A stretch of 64,000 nt of DNA from the NCBI GenBank assembly GCA_004193285.1, contig SECP01000017.1:62001-126000 (forward strand). The letters run 5' to 3'. The position numbers and the translations under genes are program-made. The notes beneath the pieces were generated by a model. That model did not search any database and was not told where the DNA came from. It worked only from the letters and a program-made list of their open reading frames with translations. Within the stretch, counting starts at the first letter, position 1, and each line of letters opens with the position of its first letter. Positions 28,026-38,628 of the stretch are shown here, piece by piece. This DNA comes from Myxococcales bacterium. GTDB lineage: Bacteria; Myxococcota_A; Polyangia; Polyangiales; Polyangiaceae.

Positions 28026-30494
28026 ATGTCAGAAACACCCCAAGATCCCGAGCGTGACGCCGTCGTTTCCGAGGAGCTGGCCTGTCTGGAGCGCGTGCAA
28101 GCGCACCTCCGTGAGCGCGCGCAGCGACCCTCGGACCGCCCCGGCGCTGCGGCCGCGGCCGGCGACTACGAAGCCCGACTCCTGGATCTGCGCGACCAGA
28201 TCAGCAGCGCTCGCATGGAAGACGTGCCGCCCCTCGTGCAAGAGATGGAGCGGCTGCAAAGCTTGATGGTACATCGCCGCGACACCACTGCGGTCACCGT
28301 CGATCCGCGCTCGCCGTACTTCGGGCGGCTCGTCATCGAAGAGGGCCCGAAGAAGCGCGAGGTGCTCATCGGTCGAGGCACGTACTTGGACACCAAGAGC
28401 GGCGTGCGCATCGTGGACTGGCGCGACGCCCCGGTGAGCCGCCTCTACTACCGCTACGAAGAGGGTCAAGACTACGACGAGGTGTTCGGCGATCGCGAGG
28501 TCACGGGCATCGTCAAAACGCGGCGCAGCCTGAGCATCGTGGAAGCGGAGCTTCGACGCATCACGAGCCCGCAGGGCACCTTCGTGCGCGGAAAGGACGG
28601 ATTTCGCCGCGCAGAAGCGCAATCTTTCAAGCTCACGGGCGGCGCCGGCTCCGCCATTCGCGCCGAACAGCACCACCGCCCGGGCAAGCTCGGCATCGGC
28701 ACTGACAGCGGCGAGGACAAGCACCTGCGCGAGATCACCGCGCTCATCGACCCTCGTCAGTTCGATTTGATCACGCGCTCGGACGCCGGCTTGGTCGTCA
28801 TTCAAGGCGGCGCCGGCAGCGGCAAGACCACGATCGGTCTCCACCGCCTCGCCTACCTCGCCTTCCAAGACTCGCGGCGCTTCCGCCCCGACAAGCTGCT
28901 CGTCATCGTCTTCAACGACGCACTCGCCCGCTACGTGGCGCGCGTGCTGCCCGCGCTCGGCATCGAGGGCGTGGCGATCCGCACCTACGAGGATTGGGTC
29001 CGGCGCATCCGTCAATCGCTCTACACGCGTTTGCCCAGCAAGTACCGCGACGACACGCCCACCGTCGTGTCGCGCTTCAAGAAACACCCGCTACTACTGC
29101 GAGTGATCGAGGAGTTCGTGGTCAAGCTCGGCGAGCAGGTCACGAAGCGTGTGGAGAGCCTGACCGCGGAGGCCGGCGAGCAGGGCGAGAGGCTCCGCAA
29201 AGCCTGGGCGAAGAGCGCGGAGCGGCCGCTCGCGCACCGCCTCCACGGCCTCATCGCCTTGACCGAAGGCGATGCCGCCAAGAGCCTCCCGACCGACGTT
29301 CGCGTCGGCATCGAGCGCACCTGCCGTGCGCTGCTGAAGACCACCCGCGACGTACCTGGGGTGTGGGCGGAGCTGCTCAGCGATCGCAGCGCGCTGGGCG
29401 AAGCGGTCGCTCGCCTGGCCCCGGGCAGCTTCACCACCGGGGAGCTCGACCGCCTCGTCGCCTGGTGCAGCGCACGCAGCGCGGAAATCGTCGGTGAGAT
29501 CGAGACGCGCAAGGAAGAGCGCGAAGAGCGGCGCGCCGCCGCCGGGGACGACGAGTCCAGCGACAAGCGCGCCAAACGAGGCAAGCGCGACGACGAATCC
29601 TCCGAACGCGAGGAGGAAGAAGACGACGACGAGATGCGCCGCGGCATCGACGGCATCGAGCTCTCCGAGACCGCGAAGCTGGACCACGAAGACGACACGA
29701 TCTTCCTCCGCCTCCACCAGCGCCTGCGCGGTCCCCTCACCCGGGGCAAGCTCAGCAAAGATCCGATTGTCTACGAGCACATCCTCGTCGACGAAGCCCA
29801 GGATTTGAGCCCGATAGAGCTTGGCGTGGTGCTGGACACGACCAGCGCCGCCAAGAGCATCACCCTCTCGGGTGACGTCCAGCAGCGCCTGCACATGGAC
29901 AACGGGTTTTCGGATTGGAAGACGGTGCTGGGCGAGCTCGGCCTCAACCACGTGGAGGTCGAGCCGCTCAAGCTCAGCTACCGCTCCAGCAAGCCCATCA
30001 TCGACTTCTCGCGCGCGGTGCTCGGTCACCTCGCGAGCGCGGACGCGCCCGTCGCCACCCGCGAAGGCGCCCCGGTGGACCTGTTCGTGCACGGCCACAC
30101 GGGGGACGCGGTGGCCACCCTCTCCGAAGCCCTGCGCGACCTCATGCAGAGCGAGCCGCAAGCCTCCGTCTGCGTCATCACGCGCTTTCCCGAGCAGGCC
30201 GACGTCTATTTCGGCGGCCTGCAGCGGGCGGAGGTTCCGTACCTGCGCCGCGTCGCCGAGCAAGACTTCAGCTTCAAACCGGGCGTCGACGTGACCGACG
30301 TCCGCCAGGTCAAAGGCCTCGAGTTCGACTACGTGGTCATCGTGGAAGCTTCCGAGTCCTCGTACCCGGATGACGACGAAGCGCGCCACCTCCTGCACAT
30401 CGCCTCGACACGCGCCGCCCACCAACTCTGGCTCTTCGCGGTCGGCAAGCTCAGCCCCCTCATCCCCCAAGAGCTGAAAGACCGCGCTCTTTAG
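28026..30494 (+). CDS. HelD/UvrD-like superfamily 1 helicase
   Basis: VVIQGGAGSGKTTIGLHRLAYL Walker A, HILVDEAQDLSPIE, VRQVKGLEFDYVVIVEA. Confidence 0.85.
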   Translation: MSETPQDPERDAVVSEELACLERVQAHLRERAQRPSDRPGAAAAAGDYEARLLDLRDQISSARMEDVPPLVQEMERLQSLMVHRRDTTAVTVDPRSPYFGRLVIEEGPKKREVLIGRGTYLDTKSGVRIVDWRDAPVSRLYYRYEEGQDYDEVFGDREVTGIVKTRRSLSIVEAELRRITSPQGTFVRGKDGFRRAEAQSFKLTGGAGSAIRAEQHHRPGKLGIGTDSGEDKHLREITALIDPRQFDLITRSDAGLVVIQGGAGSGKTTIGLHRLAYLAFQDSRRFRPDKLLVIVFNDALARYVARVLPALGIEGVAIRTYEDWVRRIRQSLYTRLPSKYRDDTPTVVSRFKKHPLLLRVIEEFVVKLGEQVTKRVESLTAEAGEQGERLRKAWAKSAERPLAHRLHGLIALTEGDAAKSLPTDVRVGIERTCRALLKTTRDVPGVWAELLSDRSALGEAVARLAPGSFTTGELDRLVAWCSARSAEIVGEIETRKEEREERRAAAGDDESSDKRAKRGKRDDESSEREEEEDDDEMRRGIDGIELSETAKLDHEDDTIFLRLHQRLRGPLTRGKLSKDPIVYEHILVDEAQDLSPIELGVVLDTTSAAKSITLSGDVQQRLHMDNGFSDWKTVLGELGLNHVEVEPLKLSYRSSKPIIDFSRAVLGHLASADAPVATREGAPVDLFVHGHTGDAVATLSEALRDLMQSEPQASVCVITRFPEQADVYFGGLQRAEVPYLRRVAEQDFSFKPGVDVTDVRQVKGLEFDYVVIVEASESSYPDDDEARHLLHIASTRAAHQLWLFAVGKLSPLIPQELKDRAL

Positions 30495-30625
30495 CGCCCA
30501 CGACCGCACTGTCAGCGTGGGGCCAACGACCTTGGTCCCGCGCCGACACGAACGCTCCCCCCAGCCGGTTCCCACCGCCCGGCAACGCAGGCAGCGCCTC
30601 GAGCCTTGCCGGCGAGGTGCCGCGA

Positions 30626-31480
30626 TCAGGAGGCGACGGGCAGAGGGAGTCGGTCGAGGTGCGTCTTGGAAATTTGCATGCGCCGGTCGACCCCGACGAT
30701 GTCGCCCGGCTCCAGCGGGAGCCATACGTTTTCGCCCTGCAAGGGCTCGCTGGAGACGATGAAGTGGTTCACGACTCCAGTCGCGGAGGGAGCCTCGCAG
30801 GCGGCGGAGAGGCTCGCGCAATGCTCGCGATCCGAGCAGCGGGTCTTGTACGTAGAGAAGTAGAGCTCCTTGCCGCCGTGGGTGGCGACCAGGTTTTCGC
30901 CGTCCGTAGCCAGCAACGTGAGCAGCGATTTTTCCACGCCGGGCCGGCCGTCGCACAGGGCGCGCACGCGCTTCACCGTGGTGCGCAGCGCCGCCATCGC
31001 GTGCGGCAGCTCGGGCCGCTCACCCGCCCCCGCCGCGCGCGCGAGCTCGCTCAAGAAGACGAAGAACACGACCTCGCTGTCAGTATCGCCCATCACGAAG
31101 CGGCGCAGGCGCTGGTCCACCAAGCCGAGCAAGCTCTCGCGCATCTCTTCGAAGCGCGGGATGTCCCCGTTATGAGCAAACACCCAGCGCCCGTGCTGGA
31201 ACGGGTGACAATTGAAGACGGTCTTGTCCCCCTGCGTCGCTTTGCGAACGTGCGCCAGCACCGTCTCCGACGCCACCACGCCGCTCAGCCGATGAAACAG
31301 CGCGTCACCGAGGGCCGTGCTCGGGCTGCGGGTCACGTGCGGCGCGCCGTCGATGTAAAACGCCACCCCCCAACCATCCGGGTGTTGGTTGCTCTGCACG
31401 CCGAGCGCATTCTCTGCCGCGAGCAGGGAGCGGTGCACTTGGCTGGGGATCACGCTGCGGAAACCGAAGAGCCGACACAT
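30626..31480 (-). CDS. class II glutamine amidotransferase
   Basis: MCRLFGFRS start, QHPDGWGVAFY, HPFQHGRWVFAHNGDI. Confidence 0.85.
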   Translation of the reverse strand: MCRLFGFRSVIPSQVHRSLLAAENALGVQSNQHPDGWGVAFYIDGAPHVTRSPSTALGDALFHRLSGVVASETVLAHVRKATQGDKTVFNCHPFQHGRWVFAHNGDIPRFEEMRESLLGLVDQRLRRFVMGDTDSEVVFFVFLSELARAAGAGERPELPHAMAALRTTVKRVRALCDGRPGVEKSLLTLLATDGENLVATHGGKELYFSTYKTRCSDREHCASLSAACEAPSATGVVNHFIVSSEPLQGENVWLPLEPGDIVGVDRRMQISKTHLDRLPLPVAS

Positions 31481-31592
31481 GGGGCCAACTCCGAGCATAG
31501 CGCGCTTGCCACAACCCTACACATTTCCGCGGCATTTCAGCACGGATGCGCCCGGGCGTAACCGCGCAGGGCTCCTCCGCGTAGGCTGAGGC

Positions 31593-32273
31593 ATGGACGA
31601 GCAGCGTCGACGCCTGATTCGCCTCGCCGCCGGCGGCACCGCCCTCGCGGTTTTAGGAGGCTATTACGTCATTTCGGACGATTTGACTCGGGTCGCCCAG
31701 GCCCAGACCCGCAAGGACGGCCGCTCCCGCCTGCCACCGGGCCAGCGCGTGCTCAAGGCGCTCAAGCCCATGGGCGGCGAGCCCGGCGACCCCAGCTTGG
31801 AGCGTTTTCAGCTCCGGGTGCACGGGGAGGTCGACGCGCCATTCACGCTCACCTTCGCGGACCTGCTCGCCATGCCCCAAACTGAGCTGGCGGTGGACGT
31901 GCATTGCGTCACGGGCTGGAGCGTCATGGACGCGAAAGCCAAAGGCGTACGGCTCATGGATCTCGCCGAGCGCGCCAAGGTGAAGCCGAGCGCACGCCAC
32001 GTCGTGTTCGAGGCCGCCCACGGCTACACCGCCAACGTTCCGCTACGCGAGGCGCTCTCGCCCAAGGTCATGGTGATGCGCGAGCTGAACGGTGCGCCGC
32101 TCCCGCGCACTCACGGCGGGCCCGCCCGAGCTTTGGTGCCGGACCTCTACTTCTGGAAGAGCGCCAAGTGGCTCACTGGCATCAAGTTCGTGGCGCGCGA
32201 CGAGCCCGGCTTTTGGGAAACGCGCGGCTACCACAACCACGGCGATCCCTGGCGCGAAGAGCGCTATGGCTGA
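31593..32273 (+). CDS. sulfite-oxidase-like molybdopterin-dependent oxidoreductase
   Basis: Twin-Arg-like N-terminus, VDVHCVTGWSVMDAKAKGV, GGPARALVPDLYFWKSAKWLTGIKF. Confidence 0.85.
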   Translation: MDEQRRRLIRLAAGGTALAVLGGYYVISDDLTRVAQAQTRKDGRSRLPPGQRVLKALKPMGGEPGDPSLERFQLRVHGEVDAPFTLTFADLLAMPQTELAVDVHCVTGWSVMDAKAKGVRLMDLAERAKVKPSARHVVFEAAHGYTANVPLREALSPKVMVMRELNGAPLPRTHGGPARALVPDLYFWKSAKWLTGIKFVARDEPGFWETRGYHNHGDPWREERYG

Positions 32274-32925
32274 GCGCATGCCGGAGCCTGCTACCGCCTC
32301 ACCGCCCCGCCTGAGGCGCTTCCTCCTCCGCCCTTGGGTGCGCGCTCTCCACCGCGACGCCGGCTACTTTGCGGTGGGTCTCACGCTCGTCTACGCCTTG
32401 TCCGGGCTCGCGGTGAATCACATCGCGGACTGGGATCCGAGCTTTCGTCAAATCGAGCGCACGCATCAGGTCGCCGCGCCCTTGCCGGCCGAGGCGGACG
32501 CAGCCGGCGCTCGGGTGCTGCAAGCGCTCGGCGTCCAGGAAAAGCCGACGGAGGTTTACGCCGCGGGTGAAGACGCAGTGGACGTCGTGCTCGAGCACCG
32601 GACGCTGCACATCACCCCGTCGAGCGGCAAGGTGCTGGAAGAAGGTCAGTCGCCGCGGCTCTTCTTCCGGCTCGCGAATTGGCTGCACCTCAACCGCGGC
32701 AAGAAGGCATGGACCTACGTTGCGGATACCTACGCGGTCATCCTGCTCTACCTCGCTATTTCCGGTCTATTCATGATCCCAGGCCGGAAGGGCCTGCTCG
32801 GGCGAGGCGCGGTCATCGCACTCCTCGGCGCGGCCGTACCGGTCGGCTACGTCCTCCTCTCCGGCGGTCCCGAGGCCAAGAACGGGTCGCCCGGGGCTAA
32901 CGCAGCAGCGCCGCCAACGCGCTAA
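32266..32925 (+). CDS. PepSY-associated TM helix protein
   Basis: ATG overlaps upstream stop; LHRDAGYFAVGLTLVYALSGLAVNH and LANWLHLNRGKKAWTYVADTYAVILLYLAISGLFM. Confidence 0.75.
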   Translation: MAERMPEPATASPPRLRRFLLRPWVRALHRDAGYFAVGLTLVYALSGLAVNHIADWDPSFRQIERTHQVAAPLPAEADAAGARVLQALGVQEKPTEVYAAGEDAVDVVLEHRTLHITPSSGKVLEEGQSPRLFFRLANWLHLNRGKKAWTYVADTYAVILLYLAISGLFMIPGRKGLLGRGAVIALLGAAVPVGYVLLSGGPEAKNGSPGANAAAPPTR

Positions 32926-33424
32926 TCATCGGGTCATCGGCCTCGAGCTCGTCGAGCGCCCCCGCTACCTTGAGCACGTACTCGTCGTTGCGCCCGCTGG
33001 GCCCGGTCGCGGTTCGGATCAACCGCGCCAGCTCCGCCAGCGGCAGCGGGTCCACGTGGTGCTCGTTGCCCGGTTCGGCAATCCAAGTCACCGCCGACAG
33101 GGTGCCTTCCGTCGTCTCTACCTCGAGAGTGATGCGCCGGTAGCCCGCGCGCTCACGGTGATCCAGCTCGGCCAAGAGCTCTGCTGCCGGCGGCTCGACG
33201 AGGTACACGGCGCCAACCGTTGCCGCGCCGGGCGCGTCCACGAGCGTGAGCACGCGCCCCGGTAAGTCGGGCGTACCGCGGTGATCCGGGGACGCTTGAC
33301 TGAAGCTGCGAGCGCGGCCGTGCGCGATCGCGCGCACCCTATCCAGATAAGAAAATCCAGGTCGGAACAGCAATGAGCCGTAAGCAAAGATTGCCAGTCG
33401 ATTAGTGCTAGTCGGAGTGCGCAT
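32897..33424 (-). CDS. gamma-glutamylcyclotransferase-like protein
   Basis: FAYGSLLFRPGF, GRARSFSQASPDHRGTPDLPGRVLTL, DHRERAGYRR. Confidence 0.8.
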   Translation of the reverse strand: MRTPTSTNRLAIFAYGSLLFRPGFSYLDRVRAIAHGRARSFSQASPDHRGTPDLPGRVLTLVDAPGAATVGAVYLVEPPAAELLAELDHRERAGYRRITLEVETTEGTLSAVTWIAEPGNEHHVDPLPLAELARLIRTATGPSGRNDEYVLKVAGALDELEADDPMISALAALLR

Positions 33425-33691
33425 CAGCGGTTTTTAGGCGTGTTGGTAAGGCGCCTTGCGCGCGAGCGCTGAGAGCCGGTAATCAATCCGCGCTCTACCT
33501 CCGTCGCAAAAATCCTGCATTTACTGCGGTGCGTCGCGACGAAAGCTGAGCTTTCTGGAAGTCGACTGGAACTGTTTCCACATTTGTCTTTCGAGCAAAC
33601 GGCAAACCTGCTACGAACCCGGCCGTGGCGCCGCGATGCCGTGCAGCAAACTAGCGCACCGGTTGTCGGCCGTCCTGCCTGAGGAAACGAG

Positions 33692-35620
33692 ATGAAAATC
33701 CGCACCATTTTCCCGATCGTGACCGGCCTTTCGGCCATTGCGCTGCCTGCGCTGGCGCAGGACGCGGCTCCTACGGCCGAGCAGCAAGCTCCGCTGGCCG
33801 ATGAGCCGGGCAAGACCGCGGCGCCGCCGAACGCGCCCGCGCCGAACGCGCAGCCGGCGCCGACGCCGGCCGCCAAGGCGGATGCCGTCGCGACGGTGGA
33901 GATGGGCGGCAACGCCAACGCCCCCGCGGCCAAGCCTCGCACCCTGCTCGGCGCCTCGCCGACCACGCGCGGCGGCAACGAGTCTGCGGAAGCGAGCAAG
34001 GAGTGGAAGACGGACTTCCACGGTTACTTCCGCGTTCCGTTCCGGCTCGGCGTCGGCCATCGCCCTGGTCCCAACCAGACGGTGCCGGAGGCCGGTTCGC
34101 AGAGCGAGGCGGCGAGCGGAGACATCGCGCCTGGCCAGAGCGGGACGACCTTCCACTCTCCCATCATCCCCGACGGTCAGTACCTGAGCTGGCAGTCGAC
34201 CTCGCACAACCGCAGCGACTGGGCAGAGCTTTTCTTCGGTATCGGTAACTCGTGGGCGAAGGCCACTGTCGGCATCCAGGGTTACAACTTCACGGACTCG
34301 AGCTTCAACGACCCGAACACCCAGTACGGCATCGGGCAGGCGTTCGTCACGCTCACCCCGGATCTCGGCTTCGAGAACCTGCGCCTCGCCCTCAAGGTCG
34401 GCGCCTACCAGGACAAGTACGGCGCTGCCGGCCGCTACGACGCCGGCGAGTACGACACGTACCTGTTCGGCCGCACCCACGTCATGGGCGAAACCCTCCG
34501 CGCCGAGTACGACCTGAACGAGGCGTGGACTCTGTGGGTCGAAGAAGGCCTCGGCGGCAAGCGCCCGGATCCGAGCAGCTTCAACAACGCCCGCTTCACG
34601 ATGCTGGCGCACGGTCACGTCGGCCTGAACAGCGGCCGCGACATGCAGTTCTCGGCCCACATGCTGTACAGCTGGGCGCAGGAAGAGGACCGCCCCTACG
34701 ACATCTCGAAAGAGACGACCGCCTACGCCAACTCGGTGGTGGACTACCCGGACGGCAAGATGTGGACGGCCGGCGCGGACATGCGCTTCGAGCTCGGCAA
34801 GTGGGGCTACTTCTACGGCGGCTACTCCCACATCGGCGCCAAGAACGCGCTCGTGGTCGGGCGCGCGCTCGAGGTGCTGCACGCCTCCGGTGGCGGTGAG
34901 TACCAGCTCGGCGTGGTCGACAACTACTTCGGCCCGAGCTGCACCGCCAACGCTGGCGGTCTGCTGGTGGAGCGCACCAATGCACTCTCTGCCTTCCCCA
35001 CCGGCTGCAGCGCTGGTACTGGTAGCGTGGACTCGGTGCTCGCTCAGTACGAGTTCTCGCTCACCAACTTCCTGCAAATGAACGAGGAAGGTGGCCAGCG
35101 CTTCTGGGGTGAAGGCTCGGACTTGCGCGTCATCCTCTACGGCATGGCCAACAAGGTGAAGAGCGACTACAAGCCGACCGACAAGACCGTTTGGGGTCCG
35201 CAAGACGGCAACCTGAAGATCAAGTACGGCACGGACATCCAGTGGCACGCCACGCCGTCCGTCACCGCAGCCGTCCGCCTGGACCGTCTGCAGCCGAACA
35301 GTGACATTCCGGAGCAGTCCTTCTCCATCTTGTCGCCGCGCATCGTGTTCACCTCGAACTGGGTCACGCGTGAGCAGCTCACGTTCCAGTACTCGCGCTA
35401 CCTCTACAACCAGCGTGAGTGCGTGAACGCTCCGTCTCCGGCCGGCTTCGCTCGTGCTCGCAGCACCGGCTCGGGCCTGTGCGTCCAGCCGCCGGCTGCC
35501 GCTACCCCGCCGGACGGCTTCGGCATCAACTCGGAGAATCAGGACGTGGACCTGCGCAGCGCCCCGACGCTCCGTCCGGACGTGAACGTGTTCAAGATCG
35601 AAGCCACCTTCTGGTGGTGA
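33692..35620 (+). CDS. outer-membrane beta-barrel/porin-like protein
   Basis: Signal peptide (ALPALAQ), Pro/Ala-rich linker, aromatic alternating strands, C-terminal FKIEATFWW. Confidence 0.6.
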   Translation: MKIRTIFPIVTGLSAIALPALAQDAAPTAEQQAPLADEPGKTAAPPNAPAPNAQPAPTPAAKADAVATVEMGGNANAPAAKPRTLLGASPTTRGGNESAEASKEWKTDFHGYFRVPFRLGVGHRPGPNQTVPEAGSQSEAASGDIAPGQSGTTFHSPIIPDGQYLSWQSTSHNRSDWAELFFGIGNSWAKATVGIQGYNFTDSSFNDPNTQYGIGQAFVTLTPDLGFENLRLALKVGAYQDKYGAAGRYDAGEYDTYLFGRTHVMGETLRAEYDLNEAWTLWVEEGLGGKRPDPSSFNNARFTMLAHGHVGLNSGRDMQFSAHMLYSWAQEEDRPYDISKETTAYANSVVDYPDGKMWTAGADMRFELGKWGYFYGGYSHIGAKNALVVGRALEVLHASGGGEYQLGVVDNYFGPSCTANAGGLLVERTNALSAFPTGCSAGTGSVDSVLAQYEFSLTNFLQMNEEGGQRFWGEGSDLRVILYGMANKVKSDYKPTDKTVWGPQDGNLKIKYGTDIQWHATPSVTAAVRLDRLQPNSDIPEQSFSILSPRIVFTSNWVTREQLTFQYSRYLYNQRECVNAPSPAGFARARSTGSGLCVQPPAAATPPDGFGINSENQDVDLRSAPTLRPDVNVFKIEATFWW

Positions 35621-35706
35621 GCGAAAACTAGCGGCTTGGTGATAGCGACTGTCCGGTACCCGCAAGGGCGCCGGACGGTTCACTGAATCGGCCTCAATCG
35701 CTCCTT

Positions 35707-35749
35707 CCAACGGGCGTCTCCCTCAGCGGCGACGCCCGTTGGCCATTTT
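35707..35749. terminator. intrinsic terminator
   Basis: CCAACGGGCGTC...GACGCCCGTTGG (12 bp) followed by CCATTTTG. Confidence 0.8.
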
Positions 35750-35955
35750 GTGGCCTGAATGCGGTGTTTCTCGTTGAGGGTGCGCAGCGTGAATGGAGAA
35801 GCTTCGTTAACTCGCGTCCGCAGTAGGACTCTCGAGTTGCGGAACCGCTGCCATAGTCTCATCTGGCTGAATTTCAGGGAGTTTGGCCACTCCAAATGCT
35901 GCGCAGTGCCGAAACGGTCTCGCCAAGTCTGACGGTTCTGCTAGCTTGGAAAATC

Positions 35956-37293
35956 ATGAAGGCGTTAGCGTGGTCGGCCCTCGTGGGTGGCGCTTTGTTC
36001 TGCACCGTGCCCGCCTGCAGCGCGGGTTCTTCGGAAAAGCCGGGGCTCGGCGGGGGCGCGACGGGGAGCGGGGCCACGAGCTCGGTCGGCGGCACTCAGC
36101 CCAACCTGGGAGGCTCCATCGGAGCTGGCAGCACCCTCTCCGTGGGCGGGCTCAACGGCGGCGGCAGCTCGGCCGGCGGCGTCACTGGTTGCCAGTCGGG
36201 CGGTGCCGTGTTCGTGCCGAAGGTCCCCACTGTCATGCTCTTGGTGGACCGCTCTGGCACGATGTTCGCGCTCCAAGGCAACCCGCAAACCACGCCGTGG
36301 GACACCTTGCGTGACGGCGTGCTGCCGGTCGTGCAGGAGCTCAACGCGCAGGTTCGCTTCGGGTTGATGGGCGTTACCGGCGAAAAGGGTCAGTGCCCCC
36401 TGCTGGACGAAGTAGCCCCCGCCGACCAGAACTACGAAGCAGTCGCGGCCAAGTACACGTCGCTGATGAAACCGCTCAAGGGTGAGTCGCCCGGCATGCG
36501 CGGCCTCGCGCGAGCGTACGAAATTCTGTCGGCGGATCCTACGCCAGGAGACAAGTACATCCTGTTCGTTACGGACGGCGAGCAAGACTACTGCGACGAC
36601 GGCAACGCACTCTGCCCGACGGACTCGGTCGTGTACTGGCTCCAGAAGCTGAAGGCGTTGAACGTGACGACGATGATCTTCGGCCTGCCGAGCGGCGCCA
36701 ACGGAGTCGCGGAAACGGCTCGCTACGAAGCGGTTTTGCAAGCGTTTGCCAACGCCGGCGCCGGCCAGCCCGTCGCTCCCGTCGCCACCGATCCAACGAA
36801 CCCCGCCATCACCCCGGAGATGGCCGCGATCGACATCTACTATCAGTGCTTCCCGGGCGGTGATCCCAACGCGGCGGGTTGGAAGGCGGAGTTCGGGACC
36901 GTCACCAAGGTGGACGACCCTGCAACCGCTGGCATCGACGAGACGAAGACGCTCGGCAACTACAACGCTGCCGGCGGCACCGCGAAGGTGTTCAAGCCGG
37001 ACCCCACCGATCAAACCGCGCTGGCGGAGGAGTTTCGCAAGGTCCTGGCCGGCGTGAAGAGCTGCACCTTCGACCTGGGCGGGGACATCAAGGTCAATCA
37101 AGACCGTTTGGACGACGCGTCGGTCATCGTACAAGGCACGCCGGTCCCGCTGGACCTGACCGGCATGAACGGGTGGCACATGCCCACGCCCACCCAGATC
37201 GAGCTCGTCGGCTCGGCGTGCGAGAACTGGCGCATGCCGCAGAACAACGACATCCAGTGGGGCTTCCCCTGCGACATCTTGGTTCCCAAGTGA
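35956..37293 (+). CDS. VWA-domain lipoprotein (paralog 1)
   Basis: VMLLVDRSGTMF MIDAS motif; signal peptide with Cys; GGTQPNLGGS linker. Confidence 0.75.
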   Translation: MKALAWSALVGGALFCTVPACSAGSSEKPGLGGGATGSGATSSVGGTQPNLGGSIGAGSTLSVGGLNGGGSSAGGVTGCQSGGAVFVPKVPTVMLLVDRSGTMFALQGNPQTTPWDTLRDGVLPVVQELNAQVRFGLMGVTGEKGQCPLLDEVAPADQNYEAVAAKYTSLMKPLKGESPGMRGLARAYEILSADPTPGDKYILFVTDGEQDYCDDGNALCPTDSVVYWLQKLKALNVTTMIFGLPSGANGVAETARYEAVLQAFANAGAGQPVAPVATDPTNPAITPEMAAIDIYYQCFPGGDPNAAGWKAEFGTVTKVDDPATAGIDETKTLGNYNAAGGTAKVFKPDPTDQTALAEEFRKVLAGVKSCTFDLGGDIKVNQDRLDDASVIVQGTPVPLDLTGMNGWHMPTPTQIELVGSACENWRMPQNNDIQWGFPCDILVPK

Positions 37294-37380
37294 GCTGAGC
37301 CGCCCGCCGCGCTCGACGCGGCACAAGGGCGAGCGCAGTTTCTCGCCAAGCCGGATCGATCTGCTACCTTCCAAACTACG

Positions 37381-38628
37381 ATGAAGGCCTTAGCGTGGTC
37401 GGGTGTGGTGGTTGGCGCACTGTGCAGCGTAGCGCCCGCGTGTAGCGCTGGCTCTTCCGGGGGCGGAGGGGGCGGTGCGGCAGCCACTGGGAGCGGCGCA
37501 GCCTCGTCAACCGGCGGTACACAGCCGAATCTCGGCGGCTCGGTGAGCCCGGGCGGCACGTTTGGCCTCGGCGGGTTGGACGGCGGAGGCTCGGGCGGTA
37601 ACCCCATGGGCTGCAACGACCTCTCCATCGAAACGAAAGAGGTCACCCCTACCGTCCTACTGTTGGTGGACAACTCCTCCAGCATGTTCGAGCCGCGGGA
37701 GACTCTGTGGGACCCGCTCTACAACGTGCTCATGAAGCCGACGGACGGCATCGTCGCGTCCCTTCAAAACAAGGTGCGCTTTGGCTTCACCAGTTACCGC
37801 GGTGAAAAGGTGAACGCGGACCCGGCCTGCCCCAACCTGTTCGAGGTCGACTACAACCTCGACAACTTCGACGCCATCAACGCCGTCTACCAAAAGCAGG
37901 GCCAAGAGTTCATGCCCGGCCTGAAGTGGGAGACGCCGACGGGCGCCGCGATCGTGAAGGCGGCCGCCAAGCTCGCCGCCTACGAGGCGGATCCGCCCGG
38001 CCCGAAGTACATCGTGCTGGTGACGGACGGGAATCCGAACACGTGCGGCGCCATCGACCCGCAGTGCGGCTCGGACGAAAGCATCAAGGCCGTTCAAGAC
38101 GCCAAGGCGGCCGGCATCGGCACGTTCGCGGTCGGCATCGGCGACATCGTGACCACGAACAGCGGCTGTGAGGCCCAGTGGGGTCGCTGCGGCGCTCTCC
38201 ATTTGCAGGATTTGGCGAACGCCGGCCAAGGCCTGCCCGTCGCCGCCCCGCCGGACACCTTGAGGTACCAGGCCTGCACCCCCACGCAGATGCTCGCCGG
38301 CAAGTACGCCTCGCCCGCGGAAACGCCCGGCACCGCCAAGTACTTCACGGCCGCCAACGCAGCGGAGCTGGAGACCGCCCTGAAAGGCCTGCTCAACTCC
38401 GTCGTCTCTTGCACCTACGACATGAACGCGACCGTCGTGGGTGACGCCTCGCTCGGTACCGTACGCATCGACGGCACGGACGTTCCGTACAATGACGCGA
38501 ACGGCTGGAAGCTGGAGGACAGCAAGGTCCAGATCACGCTGCAAGGCACCGCGTGCGCCACCTTCAAGTCCAAGCCCGGCTCCAAGCTAGAGGTGTCGTT
38601 CCCCTGCAAGGTCGCGGTTCCGAAGTAA
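37381..38628 (+). CDS. VWA-domain lipoprotein (paralog 2)
   Basis: VLLLVDNSSSMF MIDAS motif; same N-terminal linker as upstream paralog. Confidence 0.75.
   Translation: MKALAWSGVVVGALCSVAPACSAGSSGGGGGGAAATGSGAASSTGGTQPNLGGSVSPGGTFGLGGLDGGGSGGNPMGCNDLSIETKEVTPTVLLLVDNSSSMFEPRETLWDPLYNVLMKPTDGIVASLQNKVRFGFTSYRGEKVNADPACPNLFEVDYNLDNFDAINAVYQKQGQEFMPGLKWETPTGAAIVKAAAKLAAYEADPPGPKYIVLVTDGNPNTCGAIDPQCGSDESIKAVQDAKAAGIGTFAVGIGDIVTTNSGCEAQWGRCGALHLQDLANAGQGLPVAAPPDTLRYQACTPTQMLAGKYASPAETPGTAKYFTAANAAELETALKGLLNSVVSCTYDMNATVVGDASLGTVRIDGTDVPYNDANGWKLEDSKVQITLQGTACATFKSKPGSKLEVSFPCKVAVPK

Noticed and set aside
29094-30956. 620 aa minus-strand ORF
   Set aside because: Antisense to the HelD-like helicase, which has clear motifs.
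33611-35710. 699 aa minus-strand ORF
   Set aside because: Antisense to the porin-like gene with signal peptide and terminator; composition is shadow-like.
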